A DNA stretch of 53,227 nucleotides from JAICKN01 sp036491415 (GCA_036491415.1 DASXCC010000250.1:1-53227), one strand, 5' to 3'. Counted from the first letter of the stretch, positions 44,169-53,028 are shown. Program-made: numbers and translations. Notes: generated by a model not told the origin, from the sequence alone.

Positions 44169-44229
44169 GTTTGTGCTCCTTAGCACTGCCACTTGGTGGA
44201 AAGCCCGGCATTCGTTAAAATCTTTCTAA

Positions 44230-45276
44230 ATGCCGCTCACAAAACAAGAAGCGCTCGATCTCTTCAATTCCGACGATTTGATTGGAATCGGCATGGAAGC
44301 CGATGCCGTTCGCCGCAAGTTCCACCCCGAAGGCGTGGTCACTTACATCATTGACCGCAACATTAACTACACAAATTTCTGCACCGAATATTGCACCTTC
44401 TGCGCTTTTTATCGTCCTCTCAAAGGACCCCAAGCGAAAGAGGGATACATTCTCGACTTCGAGACCATCTACGAAAAAATCCAGGAGACGGTAGATTTCG
44501 GCGGAACCGGCGTGCTGATGCAAGGCGGCCTGCATCCGGATTTAAAGATTGATTGGCATGTGCAGATGTTGAGCGGCATCAAACAGCGCTTTCCAAAAAT
44601 TCACCTGCATTGTTATTCCGCTTCCGAAATCATTGCCATCGCGGAATACAGCGACATGACGATCCGCGATACCATCGCCCGCTTGCGTGATGCAGGCCTG
44701 GATTCCATCCCCGGCGGCGGCGCGGAAATTCTGGACGATGAAGTCCGGCATCGCATTGCCCGCTTAAAGTGCCTTACGAACGATTGGCTGAATGTGCATC
44801 GCACCGCGCATCAACTCGGCATGCGAACGACCGCGACCATGATGTTCGGCGTCGGCGAGAATTACGAACACCGTATTAATCACCTGCAAGAGCTTTTCAA
44901 TCTGCAGGAAGAGACCGGCGGATTTACGGCGTTCATCCCCTGGAGCTTCCAGCCGCAGAACACGGCGCTCGGCGGACGCAAATGGGACGAAGCTACTGCC
45001 GTCGAATATTTGAAAGTGCTCGCCATCTCGCGCCTTTATCTTTCCAACTTCCTCAATGTGCAATCCAGCTGGGTAACGCAAGGATTGAAGGTTTGTCAGA
45101 TGGGTCTGCGCTTTGGCGGCAACGACGTAGGCTCCGTGATGCTGGAAGAAAACGTTGTGCGCGCGGCAGGCGTCACCAACTGCACCACCGAAGAAGAATT
45201 GCGGCGCATTATCCGCGATGCGGGGTTCCGGCCTGCCCAGCGGGACACGCTGTATAGGCAGTATTTCCTGAATTAG
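44230..45276 (+). CDS. mqnC: Cyclic dehypoxanthinyl futalosine synthase (radical SAM)
   Basis: 348 residues. The radical SAM cluster motif CTEYCTFC is at about residues 53-60 (CxxxCxxC). Further family features are GGTGVLMQGGLHPDLKIDW (about 97), ARLRDAGLDSIPGGGAEIL (about 155), ATMMFGVGENYEHRINHL (about 200), FIPWSFQPQNTALGG and GNDVGSVMLEENVVRAAG. MqnC forms the spiro compound cyclic dehypoxanthinyl futalosine, a middle step of menaquinone synthesis. CofH-like enzymes are the closest alternative, but QPQNT and the gene context with mqnA support MqnC. mqnB and mqnE are not in the window. Confidence 0.92.
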   Translation: MPLTKQEALDLFNSDDLIGIGMEADAVRRKFHPEGVVTYIIDRNINYTNFCTEYCTFCAFYRPLKGPQAKEGYILDFETIYEKIQETVDFGGTGVLMQGGLHPDLKIDWHVQMLSGIKQRFPKIHLHCYSASEIIAIAEYSDMTIRDTIARLRDAGLDSIPGGGAEILDDEVRHRIARLKCLTNDWLNVHRTAHQLGMRTTATMMFGVGENYEHRINHLQELFNLQEETGGFTAFIPWSFQPQNTALGGRKWDEATAVEYLKVLAISRLYLSNFLNVQSSWVTQGLKVCQMGLRFGGNDVGSVMLEENVVRAAGVTNCTTEEELRRIIRDAGFRPAQRDTLYRQYFLN

Positions 45277-45354
45277 CGTGAATAACGACAGGAATGGCAT
45301 TCACAGCTGTTACTGATAGAATGTTGAGTCCCAGCAGCGGTCACACCGGAACTC

Positions 45355-46968
45355 ATGTCCAACTCTGTCATATTTCTTTCTTTTTTTGCCTCCCGCGGAA
45401 TTGGACAATACCTGCGGCAGCATTTTCTGGACAGAACGTTCCAGGGACTTTACCAGCCCAATGCATTTGATATTGCCCTGCTCATCCCGTACTTCATCGT
45501 TCTGATCCTGCTGGCCTCGTATGGCGTGCACCGCTACGTCCTTGTTTATCTTTATTACAAGCATCGCGAAAAGCGCACGACGCACCCCCCTTCACAGTTC
45601 CCGGAATTACCGCGCGTCACGGTGCAATTGCCAATTTTCAATGAGCAATATGTGGTGGAGCGGCTTTTAAGTTCGATTTGCCGCCTGCAATATCCGCTCG
45701 ACAAATTGGATATCCAACTTCTCGACGATTCCACGGATGAAACCCAGGAAGTCGCCCGCGCCTTAGTCGAACAATATACGGCGCAAGGATTTCCGGTAGC
45801 CTATCTTCATCGCACCAACCGGGAAGGCTATAAGGCTGGCGCTCTTGCGGAAGGCATGAAGACGGCCAAGGGCGAGTTTATTGCCATCTTTGATGCCGAC
45901 TTTACTCCTCCGAAAGATTTTTTGTTGAAGACGATCCATCACTTCACCGAGCCGGGAATCGGCATGGTGCAAACGCGATGGACACATATCAATCGCAATT
46001 ATTCGTTTCTGACGGAAGTGGAAGCGATTCTTCTGGATGGGCACTTCGTTCTTGAGCACTCCGGCCGAGCGCGCAGCAAGGTGTTTTTCAACTTCAACGG
46101 GACTGCGGGAATGTGGCGCCGCATAGCCATTGAAGAAGCCGGTGGATGGCAGCACGACACGCTCACCGAAGACACTGATCTTTCTTATCGCGCGCAATTA
46201 AAAGGCTGGAAGTTTGTGTACCTGCAGGATGTGGAATGTCCGGCAGAGCTTCCCGTGGAAATGACGGCCTTCAAAACCCAACAGGCGCGCTGGGCCAAGG
46301 GACTGATTCAAACCGGCAAAAAGATCCTGCCGCAGGTTTTGAAAAGCAAACAACCATTTCATGTGAAGCTGGAAGCGTGGTATCACCTGACCTCCAACCT
46401 CAGCTATCCGCTGATGGTGGTTTTGTCGGTATTGCTGCTACCTGCCATGATCATTCGTTTTTATCAAGGCTGGTTCCAGATGCTTTACATCGATCTGCCA
46501 CTTTTCATGGCGTCCACATTTTCGATTTCGAGTTTTTACCTGGTTTCGCAACGCGAACTGTTTCCCAAAAAATGGTACCGCGCCTTACTCTATCTCCCTT
46601 TCCTGATGGCATTGGGAATCGGGCTGACGATTACCAACACGCGCGCTGTCATTGAAGCGCTCATTGGTAAACAATCGGCGTTTGCGCGCACTCCAAAATA
46701 TCGCGTGGAATCGAAGAAGGACAAGGTTCGCGCGACGAAATACAGAAAACGTTTGGGCTGGGTGCCATGGGCGGAGTTGGTCATCGGAACATATTTTGCG
46801 ATGACGGTTTACTATGCCATCACCAACGAAAATTACATTACAGTCCCTTTCCTGGTTTTGTTTGTCGTCGGATATTGGTACACAGGATTGATGTCGCTTT
46901 TGCAAGGCCGATTCTCTGGGCTCTCGCTGTCCGAGAGTCACACCAAGCCGTTCCCTGTTGGCGTGTAG
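45355..46968 (+). CDS. Membrane glycosyltransferase family 2 (processive beta-glycan synthase type)
   Basis: 537 residues. An N-terminal membrane helix (about 40-62) is followed by a GT2 catalytic domain: VTVQLPIFNEQYVVERLLSS, DIQLLDDSTDETQEVA (about 125), the DXD AIFDADFTPP (about 180), TLTEDTDLSYRAQLKGW (TED, about 275) and the processivity motif QQARWAKG (QxxRW, about 313). Four or so membrane helices follow. This pattern fits glucomannan/mannan or cellulose-like synthases that extrude glycans or glycosylate lipids. No BcsB-like partner is seen. It lies between mqnC and the aminopeptidase gene. Confidence 0.9.
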   Translation: MSNSVIFLSFFASRGIGQYLRQHFLDRTFQGLYQPNAFDIALLIPYFIVLILLASYGVHRYVLVYLYYKHREKRTTHPPSQFPELPRVTVQLPIFNEQYVVERLLSSICRLQYPLDKLDIQLLDDSTDETQEVARALVEQYTAQGFPVAYLHRTNREGYKAGALAEGMKTAKGEFIAIFDADFTPPKDFLLKTIHHFTEPGIGMVQTRWTHINRNYSFLTEVEAILLDGHFVLEHSGRARSKVFFNFNGTAGMWRRIAIEEAGGWQHDTLTEDTDLSYRAQLKGWKFVYLQDVECPAELPVEMTAFKTQQARWAKGLIQTGKKILPQVLKSKQPFHVKLEAWYHLTSNLSYPLMVVLSVLLLPAMIIRFYQGWFQMLYIDLPLFMASTFSISSFYLVSQRELFPKKWYRALLYLPFLMALGIGLTITNTRAVIEALIGKQSAFARTPKYRVESKKDKVRATKYRKRLGWVPWAELVIGTYFAMTVYYAITNENYITVPFLVLFVVGYWYTGLMSLLQGRFSGLSLSESHTKPFPVGV

Positions 46969-46983
46969 TGCAAGGAGATCCCT

Positions 46984-48315
46984 ATGAAAAAGCTTTTGTT
47001 TTTTGTCTTGGTGTTCGTCCAGTTTGCATGGTGCATGGAACGCCAGCCGAATGCTGATTACCACGTACGCCGCGAAAAACTTGCCGCGAAAACGAAGGGC
47101 GGCGCGGTGCTTCTATTCGCTGCCATAGAAGCAGATGGGCCGAACGCAGTGTACGGATTCCGGCAGGACAATAATTTCTACTATCTGACAGGATGGCGCC
47201 AACCGGGCGCGGCGCTGCTTATTGTTCCCGCATCCCCGGAAAAGCCGGACTCTCCAGCCAGGCCTTATACGGAAATCCTCTTCCTGCCGAACCACAACTA
47301 TGTACAGGAAAAATGGACCGGCCCAAAACTCGGCCCCGAAGACGCGAATGCCAGGAGCATCACGGGCTTCGACAAAGTTGAAGTCCTCGATAATCTGCGG
47401 ATAGAACTGGTAAATCTGCTGGCGTCGCGAACCCCAGTTTTTACCGACATCGTGACACCTGACGATAGTTCAACTTCGACCGAAGCGATTGAATGGTTGA
47501 AACGCGCGAATGCGTTTCCTTTGGGAACTTCGTTTCAGGATGTCCGTCCGTTGCTGAGTTCGTTGCGAACTTTTAAAGATGATGGCGAACTCGAACTGAT
47601 CCGCAAGGCCGCGGATGCTTCGACGGCAGCGCAGTTGGCAGCTTTCAAAAACATTAAGCCGGGCATGGGCGAACAGGAAGTTTCCGCTCTGCTGCAATAC
47701 GAATGGAGCAAGCGCGGATGTGAACGTCCGGCGTATGCGCCCATCGTCGGCAGTGGCTTCAATTCCACCGTGCTGCATTACTCCGATGACGATGGACCAA
47801 TCAAAGACGGCGACCTGGTTTTAATGGATGCGGCGGGCGAGTATTCGATGTATGCCTCAGACGTTACGCGCACGGTCCCCGCCAATGGAAAATTCACGGC
47901 GCGCCAGCGTGAGATTTATGAAATCGTACTCGGCGCACAGGAAGCAGCCATCCATGCATTCCAGTCGGGCAAATCGACTTTACGCGGCAACGTTCCTGAC
48001 TCTCTCTACAAAGCTGCCTTTGACTACATCAATACACACGGCAAAGATTCTCATGGCCAGCCTCTCGGAAAATATTTCATTCACGGCCTTAGCCACTATG
48101 TCGGGCTTGCTGTCCACGATGACGGCGACTACAACATACCTGTCGGGCCGGGCATGGTATTCACCATCGAGCCGGGCATTTATATTCCGGATGAAAAAAT
48201 CGGCGTCCGCATTGAAGATGACTTTTATGTGAACAGGGACGGCAAGCTGATTAACCTGACGGGCAATTTGGCCCGCACGCCAGACGACGTGGAACACGCG
48301 ATGGCCACGAAGTAG
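46984..48315 (+). CDS. Secreted Xaa-Pro aminopeptidase (M24B)
   Basis: 443 residues, with an N-terminal signal peptide (KKLLFFVLVFVQFAWC). The aminopeptidase P N-terminal domain (about 22-170) has NFYYLTGWRQPGAALLIVP. The pita-bread catalytic domain has the metal ligands in LVLMDAAGEYSMYASDVTRT (two Asp, about 278 and 289), HGLSHYVGLAVHDDGDY (His, about 363), TIEPGIYIPD (Glu, about 397) and GVRIEDDFYV (Glu, about 411). It removes an N-terminal residue before proline, here probably in the periplasm. A strong ribosome site AAGGAG precedes the ATG, 15 bases after the GT2 gene. Confidence 0.92.
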   Translation: MKKLLFFVLVFVQFAWCMERQPNADYHVRREKLAAKTKGGAVLLFAAIEADGPNAVYGFRQDNNFYYLTGWRQPGAALLIVPASPEKPDSPARPYTEILFLPNHNYVQEKWTGPKLGPEDANARSITGFDKVEVLDNLRIELVNLLASRTPVFTDIVTPDDSSTSTEAIEWLKRANAFPLGTSFQDVRPLLSSLRTFKDDGELELIRKAADASTAAQLAAFKNIKPGMGEQEVSALLQYEWSKRGCERPAYAPIVGSGFNSTVLHYSDDDGPIKDGDLVLMDAAGEYSMYASDVTRTVPANGKFTARQREIYEIVLGAQEAAIHAFQSGKSTLRGNVPDSLYKAAFDYINTHGKDSHGQPLGKYFIHGLSHYVGLAVHDDGDYNIPVGPGMVFTIEPGIYIPDEKIGVRIEDDFYVNRDGKLINLTGNLARTPDDVEHAMATK

Positions 48316-48371
48316 CCGGGCCGCATGTTCATAAGAAATCCACTCTTCTGTTATGCTAGTTCGTCGTGAGG

Positions 48372-48527
48372 ATGATTTGGCTGTTCCTGATCCTGGCGGC
48401 GAGTGTGATGGCCGTGTTCTGGGTAGGGTTCACTTTATATCTGAAAATGCGCAACCGCGTACGTGAAGCGGAGGCGAAACCTCACTCCCACGACGCGGAA
48501 CATCACGAAGCCGATCATCTGCATTAA
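48372..48527 (+). CDS. Small membrane protein with His-rich tail
   Basis: A 51-residue frame from ATG 48372 (GTG 48366 adds two residues), stop TAA 48525-48527. One membrane helix, MIWLFLILAASVMAVFWVGF, is followed by a basic juxtamembrane segment and an acidic, His-rich tail with seven histidines (HSHDAEHHEADHLH). Placement in the gap between the aminopeptidase and bioY genes on the same strand, with coding-like codons, supports it. I recognise no family. The tail may bind a metal such as Zn, Ni or Cu, but that is inference. Confidence 0.6.
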   Translation: MIWLFLILAASVMAVFWVGFTLYLKMRNRVREAEAKPHSHDAEHHEADHLH

Positions 48528-48575
48528 TCTGAATCTGGTTCATTGAATCTGGTTCGTCGAGCTAGAGAGGGAAAA

Positions 48576-49154
48576 ATGGCAAGATCCACGGCGCAAGTAT
48601 TGGGACGAAATGACCGCATTTTGTATTGGGTGGAACAGGCGGCTATCATAATGGCCGCAAGTTTGTTTGTGGCGATTTGCGCGCGCATCAGTCTGCCTCT
48701 TCCCTTTACGCCCGTCCCTTTGACCATGCAGAATTTTGCCGTGCTTCTGGTTGGACTGACCCTGGGAAGCAAAAGAGGATTCGCAGCGCTCGCGCTGTAT
48801 CTTGTCGAAGGCGCTTCAGGAATGCCCGTGTTTAGTATCGCTGGACTGGGCGGCATAGCGCAGTTACTTGGGCCCACCGGCGGTTATTTAATGGCCTATC
48901 CTTTCGCCGCATTCACTGCGGGATGGATTATGGAGCACGGCCGCAAAAGCTTCACCCGCGCGGCCATTGGCAGCTTGCTAGGCGACATCGTGCTGTTTAT
49001 CGGCGGCATTGGATGGCTTTACGTTTATACGCACTCGCAGATACGCGCCATTCAGTTTGGACTGTACTGGTTTATCTTCGCCGAAGTGATTAAAGTCCTG
49101 CTCGCCTCTGGAATTGCCTCCGGATGGAAACGTTTCAGAAAGGCCGACGTTTAA
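48576..49154 (+). CDS. bioY: BioY biotin transporter S-component
   Basis: 192 residues from ATG 48576, preceded by AGAGAGGG. About six helices are present with BioY motifs ICARISLPLPFTPVPLTMQN (about 35), AALALYLVEGASGMPVFS (about 75) and LGPTGGYLMAYPFAAF (about 105), which form the biotin site. BioY can work with EcfA/EcfT energy modules or alone. No ECF ATPase genes are next to it. A TTG at 48543 is 11 codons upstream. Direct repeats TGAATCTGGTTC lie upstream at 48530-48560. Confidence 0.92.
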   Translation: MARSTAQVLGRNDRILYWVEQAAIIMAASLFVAICARISLPLPFTPVPLTMQNFAVLLVGLTLGSKRGFAALALYLVEGASGMPVFSIAGLGGIAQLLGPTGGYLMAYPFAAFTAGWIMEHGRKSFTRAAIGSLLGDIVLFIGGIGWLYVYTHSQIRAIQFGLYWFIFAEVIKVLLASGIASGWKRFRKADV

Positions 49155-49212
49155 GCGTTACCTCACTTCTAACATGCCTACACCTATCGTTACCGGGGAA
49201 GTTAAGGATTTT

Positions 49213-50055
49213 ATGTCCAGCAGTACAACTCGCGAAATTACCGTCGCCCACAGTCCCGATTCTGATGATGCTTTCATGTTTTATGCATTGGCGACGAACA
49301 AAGTTCGCGTCCCCGGCTTACGCTTCACCCATACGTTAACGGACATCGAAACCCTGAACCGCAAAGCCATGGAAGGCGTGTACGACGTGACTGCCATTTC
49401 ATTCCACGCGTATCCATATATCCAGGACAAGTATGCGTTGTTGCCAAGCGGCGGCAGCGTCGGCGACGGCTACGGCCCAATGATTGTGGCGAAGCGCGCT
49501 TTTTCGCAAAGTGAAATCAAGCAGATTCGTATTGCCGTACCGGGAACCATGACCACGGCTTTCCTCGCGCTAAATTTATTTGCGCCGGGAATTGAGACGG
49601 CTGTGGTTCCTTTCGACCAGATTATTCCGGAAGTGCTCGCAGGAAATTTTGAAGCGGGATTGATTATTCACGAAGGCCAGCTCACATTCGATAAAGTCGG
49701 CCTGCACCGCATCGTGGACCTGGGAAAGTGGTGGCAGAAAGTTACTGGCTTGCCCTTGCCGTTGGGGGGCAATGCGATTCGCCGGGATTTGGGTACGGAA
49801 CTAATGGTGAGCGTCTCCAATACCATCAAGGAAAGCATTCAGTATGCTCTCGATCACCGTGAAGAAGCATTGGCTTATGCCATGCAGTTTGCGCGCGATC
49901 TTGACACGCAACTCGCCGATCGATTCGTAGGAATGTACGTCAATGAGCGAACGTTAGACTACGGCCCCGATGGCCGCGAAGCTGTGAAACGCCTGCTCGA
50001 TATGGGCCACAAAGCAGGAATCATCCCGCGCGCGGCGCAAGTGGATTTCGTGTAG
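49213..50055 (+). CDS. mqnD: 1,4-dihydroxy-6-naphthoate synthase (MqnD) family protein
   Basis: 280 residues from ATG 49213, preceded by AAGGA at five bases; ATG 49174 and 49114 are upstream options that overlap bioY or lack ribosome sites. The fold is MqnD-type, as shown by LTDIETLNRKAMEG, GAGGV-like SGGSVGDGYGPMIVAKR, AGNFEAGLIIHEGQLTF, VDLGKWWQKVTGLPLPLGG and YVNERTLDYG. The N-terminal ligand loop reads AHSPDSDDAFMFYAL where characterised MqnD proteins have SPCPNDTFIF. MqnD converts cyclic futalosine to 1,4-dihydroxy-6-naphthoate. The mqnA and mqnC genes upstream support the role. Some homologues with this loop are annotated only as substrate-binding proteins. Confidence 0.82.
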   Translation: MSSSTTREITVAHSPDSDDAFMFYALATNKVRVPGLRFTHTLTDIETLNRKAMEGVYDVTAISFHAYPYIQDKYALLPSGGSVGDGYGPMIVAKRAFSQSEIKQIRIAVPGTMTTAFLALNLFAPGIETAVVPFDQIIPEVLAGNFEAGLIIHEGQLTFDKVGLHRIVDLGKWWQKVTGLPLPLGGNAIRRDLGTELMVSVSNTIKESIQYALDHREEALAYAMQFARDLDTQLADRFVGMYVNERTLDYGPDGREAVKRLLDMGHKAGIIPRAAQVDFV

Positions 50056-50068
50056 TTTTTGCGCGAGC

Positions 50069-51790
50069 CTACTTCACTTCCTCTTTAAACGAAAATACCG
50101 GATCAATATCCACGGGAACAGACGACGCGGATTTCAACGCTGTCGTTAGTTCGTCCGGCATGACGTCGTATTTTTTGAACCAGGCTTCCGCTTGCGCGCG
50201 ATCGCCGGTGGCTTCGATCTCCAACAATTCTTTTGCTACCCCAGCAATGGCGCCGGGCATCTTGTCGTATTGCACTTTGTATTTACCGGAAGCCTCGCGC
50301 GTAATCGCGCCTTGTTCGGAAAGATAATTGAATTCCATCATCTCGGCTTTGCCGTGTGCCTCACCGGTTCCGAAGCGTAAAGTGCGGAAGATTCCGGCGA
50401 CATAGGAAGCGTAATACTCCTGCAATTTTTCTTTGGGCAGCACACCGTGATTCACAAGCCAGTTCAGTCCGTACATGCCAACGACGTCAGCCTTTGCTTC
50501 TTCTAGTCCGCCGTAAATCGGGCCAATGGATTCACGGATGTCGGTCTTCCCTGCGGACGTTCGTGCGAATGCCGGACCAAGTCCGTGAGAAATTTCGTGC
50601 ATGATGGTGGCGAGCAAATAACCTTCACCGGAAACTTTTTCGGCCTGCTCCGGCAACATTACGTACTTCGCGAGTGGCAGGATCACGTAATCCACGCGCG
50701 CATCCATGAAATTCTTGAAGAATATTTTCTTGCTGCCCTTCTGCTCGTGCACGCGCGGGTCGTTGGGTAAATTATCGGCGACCGCCTGATATCCATGGCG
50801 CAGATCGCCTCCACGGTAAGGCGCGTCCATCACTTCCATGGGAGTTTCAAGACCATGTTTCGAAGGACGATCTTCGGCAGCCAAAGGTAATGCGTCCTGA
50901 ATGTCGCCGACATATTTCTTGAACATATCGAGCTTCTTGCTTTCTTCCTCGTTGCGGACTAATACGGAAGTGCCATAAGAAGTTTTCACGCCCATCAGAT
51001 CGTCTAAATACGTTTCATAGGGAGCGAAGATGATGTCAAACTTTGGGTCCTTCAAATCAAGCCATGCCAAGTCGCTTTGAAAGTAGTCGTCGCTCAACAG
51101 AGCATCAGCACGCATGCGCAGAAACTTCGCGAAGGCCGGATCGTCGCTTAAAGCAGCAGCGTCTCGCAGGTCTTTGGCGGCAGGCTCGAGAAATTCTTTG
51201 AACTCGACGTGGTATGGTACGCCACTCAGCCATTGCGCACTCGACGAATCCCCATGCTGTTGCACGATCGTCTGGCCGCTGTAAATTTCCACTTTCTTTT
51301 CTGGATGCTGTTTTACATACTGCTCGATCTGCTCACGCGTCACACCCTGTGGATAGAATCCGCGCCCCGATGGCATGGGATCAGTCCCGACGAACGGCTT
51401 ATTTTCGTCGATCAAATCAAAGCGCGACCCATTAATGCGTAAATAACGGCGCAGCTGAATGTCTTTCGGATCTTTGCTGCCTTCGAGTGACAGATACAAC
51501 TTCAGCCCTTCGGGATCGCTCTGCCGCCAATAGATGTCTTCAAGTTGCCGCGAAGCATCCACCAACTTCTGCACCAGCGCTTTTTCACGCGCGCTCAAAC
51601 CCTCGGCATGAAATGGCATGGACACAGTTTTAAAGCGCGCCAATTTCTGTGCGAGATCGGGAGCAACATTGAGATTCGCGGATACAGCCGACTTCGTCGA
51701 AGAACCGCTTGTTTTATTTGTTTGCGCTGAAGTTGTCGAAAACATAAAGAGTAGCGCGAGAATGGAAGCAAAAACAGGAAGAGCCTTCAT
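50069..51790 (-). CDS. Secreted zinc metallopeptidase related to dipeptidyl-peptidase III (M49-like)
   Basis: 573 residues with a signal peptide (KALPVFASILALLFMFSTTSA). The C-terminal half has the zinc site IMHEISHGLGPAF (about residue 408) and, 28 residues downstream, GLEEAKADVVGMYGL with the next Glu ligand. The overall order, with GRGFYPQGVTREQIEQY, SYGTSVLVRNEEESKKLDMF and LYSTIEEAKAD-like features, places it near DPP III-like hydrolases and the plant Nudix 3 C-terminal domain. Classical M49 has HEXXXH; this one has HEISH, a plain HExxH. It probably acts in the periplasm on peptides, but substrate is unknown. The gene converges with mqnD. Confidence 0.75.
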   Translation of the reverse strand: MKALPVFASILALLFMFSTTSAQTNKTSGSSTKSAVSANLNVAPDLAQKLARFKTVSMPFHAEGLSAREKALVQKLVDASRQLEDIYWRQSDPEGLKLYLSLEGSKDPKDIQLRRYLRINGSRFDLIDENKPFVGTDPMPSGRGFYPQGVTREQIEQYVKQHPEKKVEIYSGQTIVQQHGDSSSAQWLSGVPYHVEFKEFLEPAAKDLRDAAALSDDPAFAKFLRMRADALLSDDYFQSDLAWLDLKDPKFDIIFAPYETYLDDLMGVKTSYGTSVLVRNEEESKKLDMFKKYVGDIQDALPLAAEDRPSKHGLETPMEVMDAPYRGGDLRHGYQAVADNLPNDPRVHEQKGSKKIFFKNFMDARVDYVILPLAKYVMLPEQAEKVSGEGYLLATIMHEISHGLGPAFARTSAGKTDIRESIGPIYGGLEEAKADVVGMYGLNWLVNHGVLPKEKLQEYYASYVAGIFRTLRFGTGEAHGKAEMMEFNYLSEQGAITREASGKYKVQYDKMPGAIAGVAKELLEIEATGDRAQAEAWFKKYDVMPDELTTALKSASSVPVDIDPVFSFKEEVK

Positions 51791-51883
51791 AAGGCCAAAA
51801 TTCTAGCACCGATGAAGGCTCATTCGCTGGATTGCTCATTGCCAGCTCATTGCCCAATGATGAATGGCAAAACCCGGCAATGC

Positions 51884-52318
51884 TTACTGCACAGAAGACA
51901 TGGCACAGTATTGATCGAAAACGCGCTTGAGCTCGTTCGCAATATCCATTGCTTCCCGATGCTCAATGTCGCTGCGTTGAATCATGTGCACCAGCTTGCC
52001 GTCGCGGAACAGGGCGATGGACGGAGAACTGGGCGGATATCCGGTGAAATATCCGCGGGCGCGTTCCGTAGCTTCGACATCCTGGCCGGCAAACACTGTA
52101 TACATTTTTTGCGGACGATTTGTATTCTGCAACGCCGCGCGAATCGCAGGGCGCATACGGCCGGCAGCGCATCCACAAATGGAATTCACTACCACCATGG
52201 CCGTACCTGTTGGATCTTGCACCAGGACGCGATCCACATCCTGCGAAGTTCGCAGTTCCTGAATCCCTAACCGGGTTAATTCTTCGCGCATCGGCACTAA
52301 CATGATCTCTGGGTACAT
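51884..52318 (-). CDS. BrxA/BrxB-family bacilliredoxin
   Basis: 144 residues. The DUF1094/YphP-YqiW family is shown by MYPEIMLVPMREELTRLG at the N-terminus, VVVNSICGCAAGRMRPA with the CGC active site (about residues 48-50) and FTGYPPSSPSIALFRDGKLVHMI. Bacilliredoxins remove bacillithiol from protein cysteines and can act as disulfide isomerases; Acidobacteriota are among the groups that may use bacillithiol. A good ribosome site GAGGAG lies before the ATG. The gene is 93 bases from the metallopeptidase gene on the same strand and may be upstream of it in transcription. Confidence 0.9.
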   Translation of the reverse strand: MYPEIMLVPMREELTRLGIQELRTSQDVDRVLVQDPTGTAMVVVNSICGCAAGRMRPAIRAALQNTNRPQKMYTVFAGQDVEATERARGYFTGYPPSSPSIALFRDGKLVHMIQRSDIEHREAMDIANELKRVFDQYCAMSSVQ

Positions 52319-52641
52319 TCGACTCCTCGAGAGTTTGAAATAGGTATAAGAACTTAAGGTTCCATGCTTAATTACAGCGTATCAGGAAGCATGGCATCGT
52401 TTTACATTTTACGCAAATACCCCATATTTTTCCAGCAAAAACCAATACACAACCCTACTTACCAGGCCATACACGACCAAATTCAGAAGGTTACAGCGTC
52501 GCACCCATTGTGACCACTCGATGGAACGCATAGCCTGACAAAGTGCAGAACGCTCGCAGAACGAATTCGATAAGTAAGCAATCCAGCTCTGCTTCGCAGG
52601 CAAGGCAGGATGCAAGCCGCCCGTCACCGAGGGCAGTATCA
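52319..52641. other. 323-base intergenic region with an 8-bp inverted repeat
   Basis: No gene is supported here. The first 20 bases hold the bacilliredoxin ribosome site. An inverted repeat CCATGCTT (52362-52369) and AAGCATGG (52387-52394) with 17 bases between could be a hairpin or operator. The rest is AT-rich up to about 52470, a likely promoter area for the two divergent genes. A GTG at 52543 opens the receiver frame, but its first 33 codons look non-conserved. Confidence 0.6.
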
Positions 52642-53028
52642 GTGTCAAAGTCCCCCACGCTGCTCTGGATTGACGATTACGAACCGGGACTCATCATGTA
52701 CAAAACCATGTATGAAAACCTCGGATACAACGTCCACACTGCCTCACGAGGAAACGAAGGCCTGGAAATTCTAGCTTCCCGTTCCGCGGATGCAGTGATC
52801 GTTGATTATGAAATGCCTGAGATGGATGGTGGAGCTGTCACCGAGTCCATCAAAAAACGCTGGCCGGGGATGCCTGTAATTATGTTTTCAGGGAGCGCTA
52901 TCGTTCCCTCTCACGTTACAAATCTCGTGGATGCTTTTTGCGATAAAGCCGGCCGTAGAGAAGAACTGCAAATGACGATTCAAAATGTGTTGCAGAAAAA
53001 ACAAAACCTTCGACCTCACCTCGTCTAG
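52642..53028 (+). CDS. Stand-alone response regulator receiver protein
   Basis: 128 residues from GTG 52642, which has GAGGG about ten bases upstream; a GTG at 52543 would add 33 Ser/Arg/Gln-rich residues without a ribosome site. The receiver pocket is LLWIDDYEPGL (Asp pair), phospho-acceptor in AVIVDYEMPEMDGGAV (about residue 55), Ser in MFSGSAIV and Lys in AFCDKAGR. There is no output domain, so it would act on a partner by protein-protein contact. It is not next to a histidine kinase gene. Confidence 0.85.
   Translation: MSKSPTLLWIDDYEPGLIMYKTMYENLGYNVHTASRGNEGLEILASRSADAVIVDYEMPEMDGGAVTESIKKRWPGMPVIMFSGSAIVPSHVTNLVDAFCDKAGRREELQMTIQNVLQKKQNLRPHLV

Noticed and set aside
52409..52648. Minus-strand frame of 79 codons in the intergenic region before the receiver gene
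   Set aside because: Only the last 20 residues look membrane-like; no ribosome site and it overlaps the receiver gene start region.
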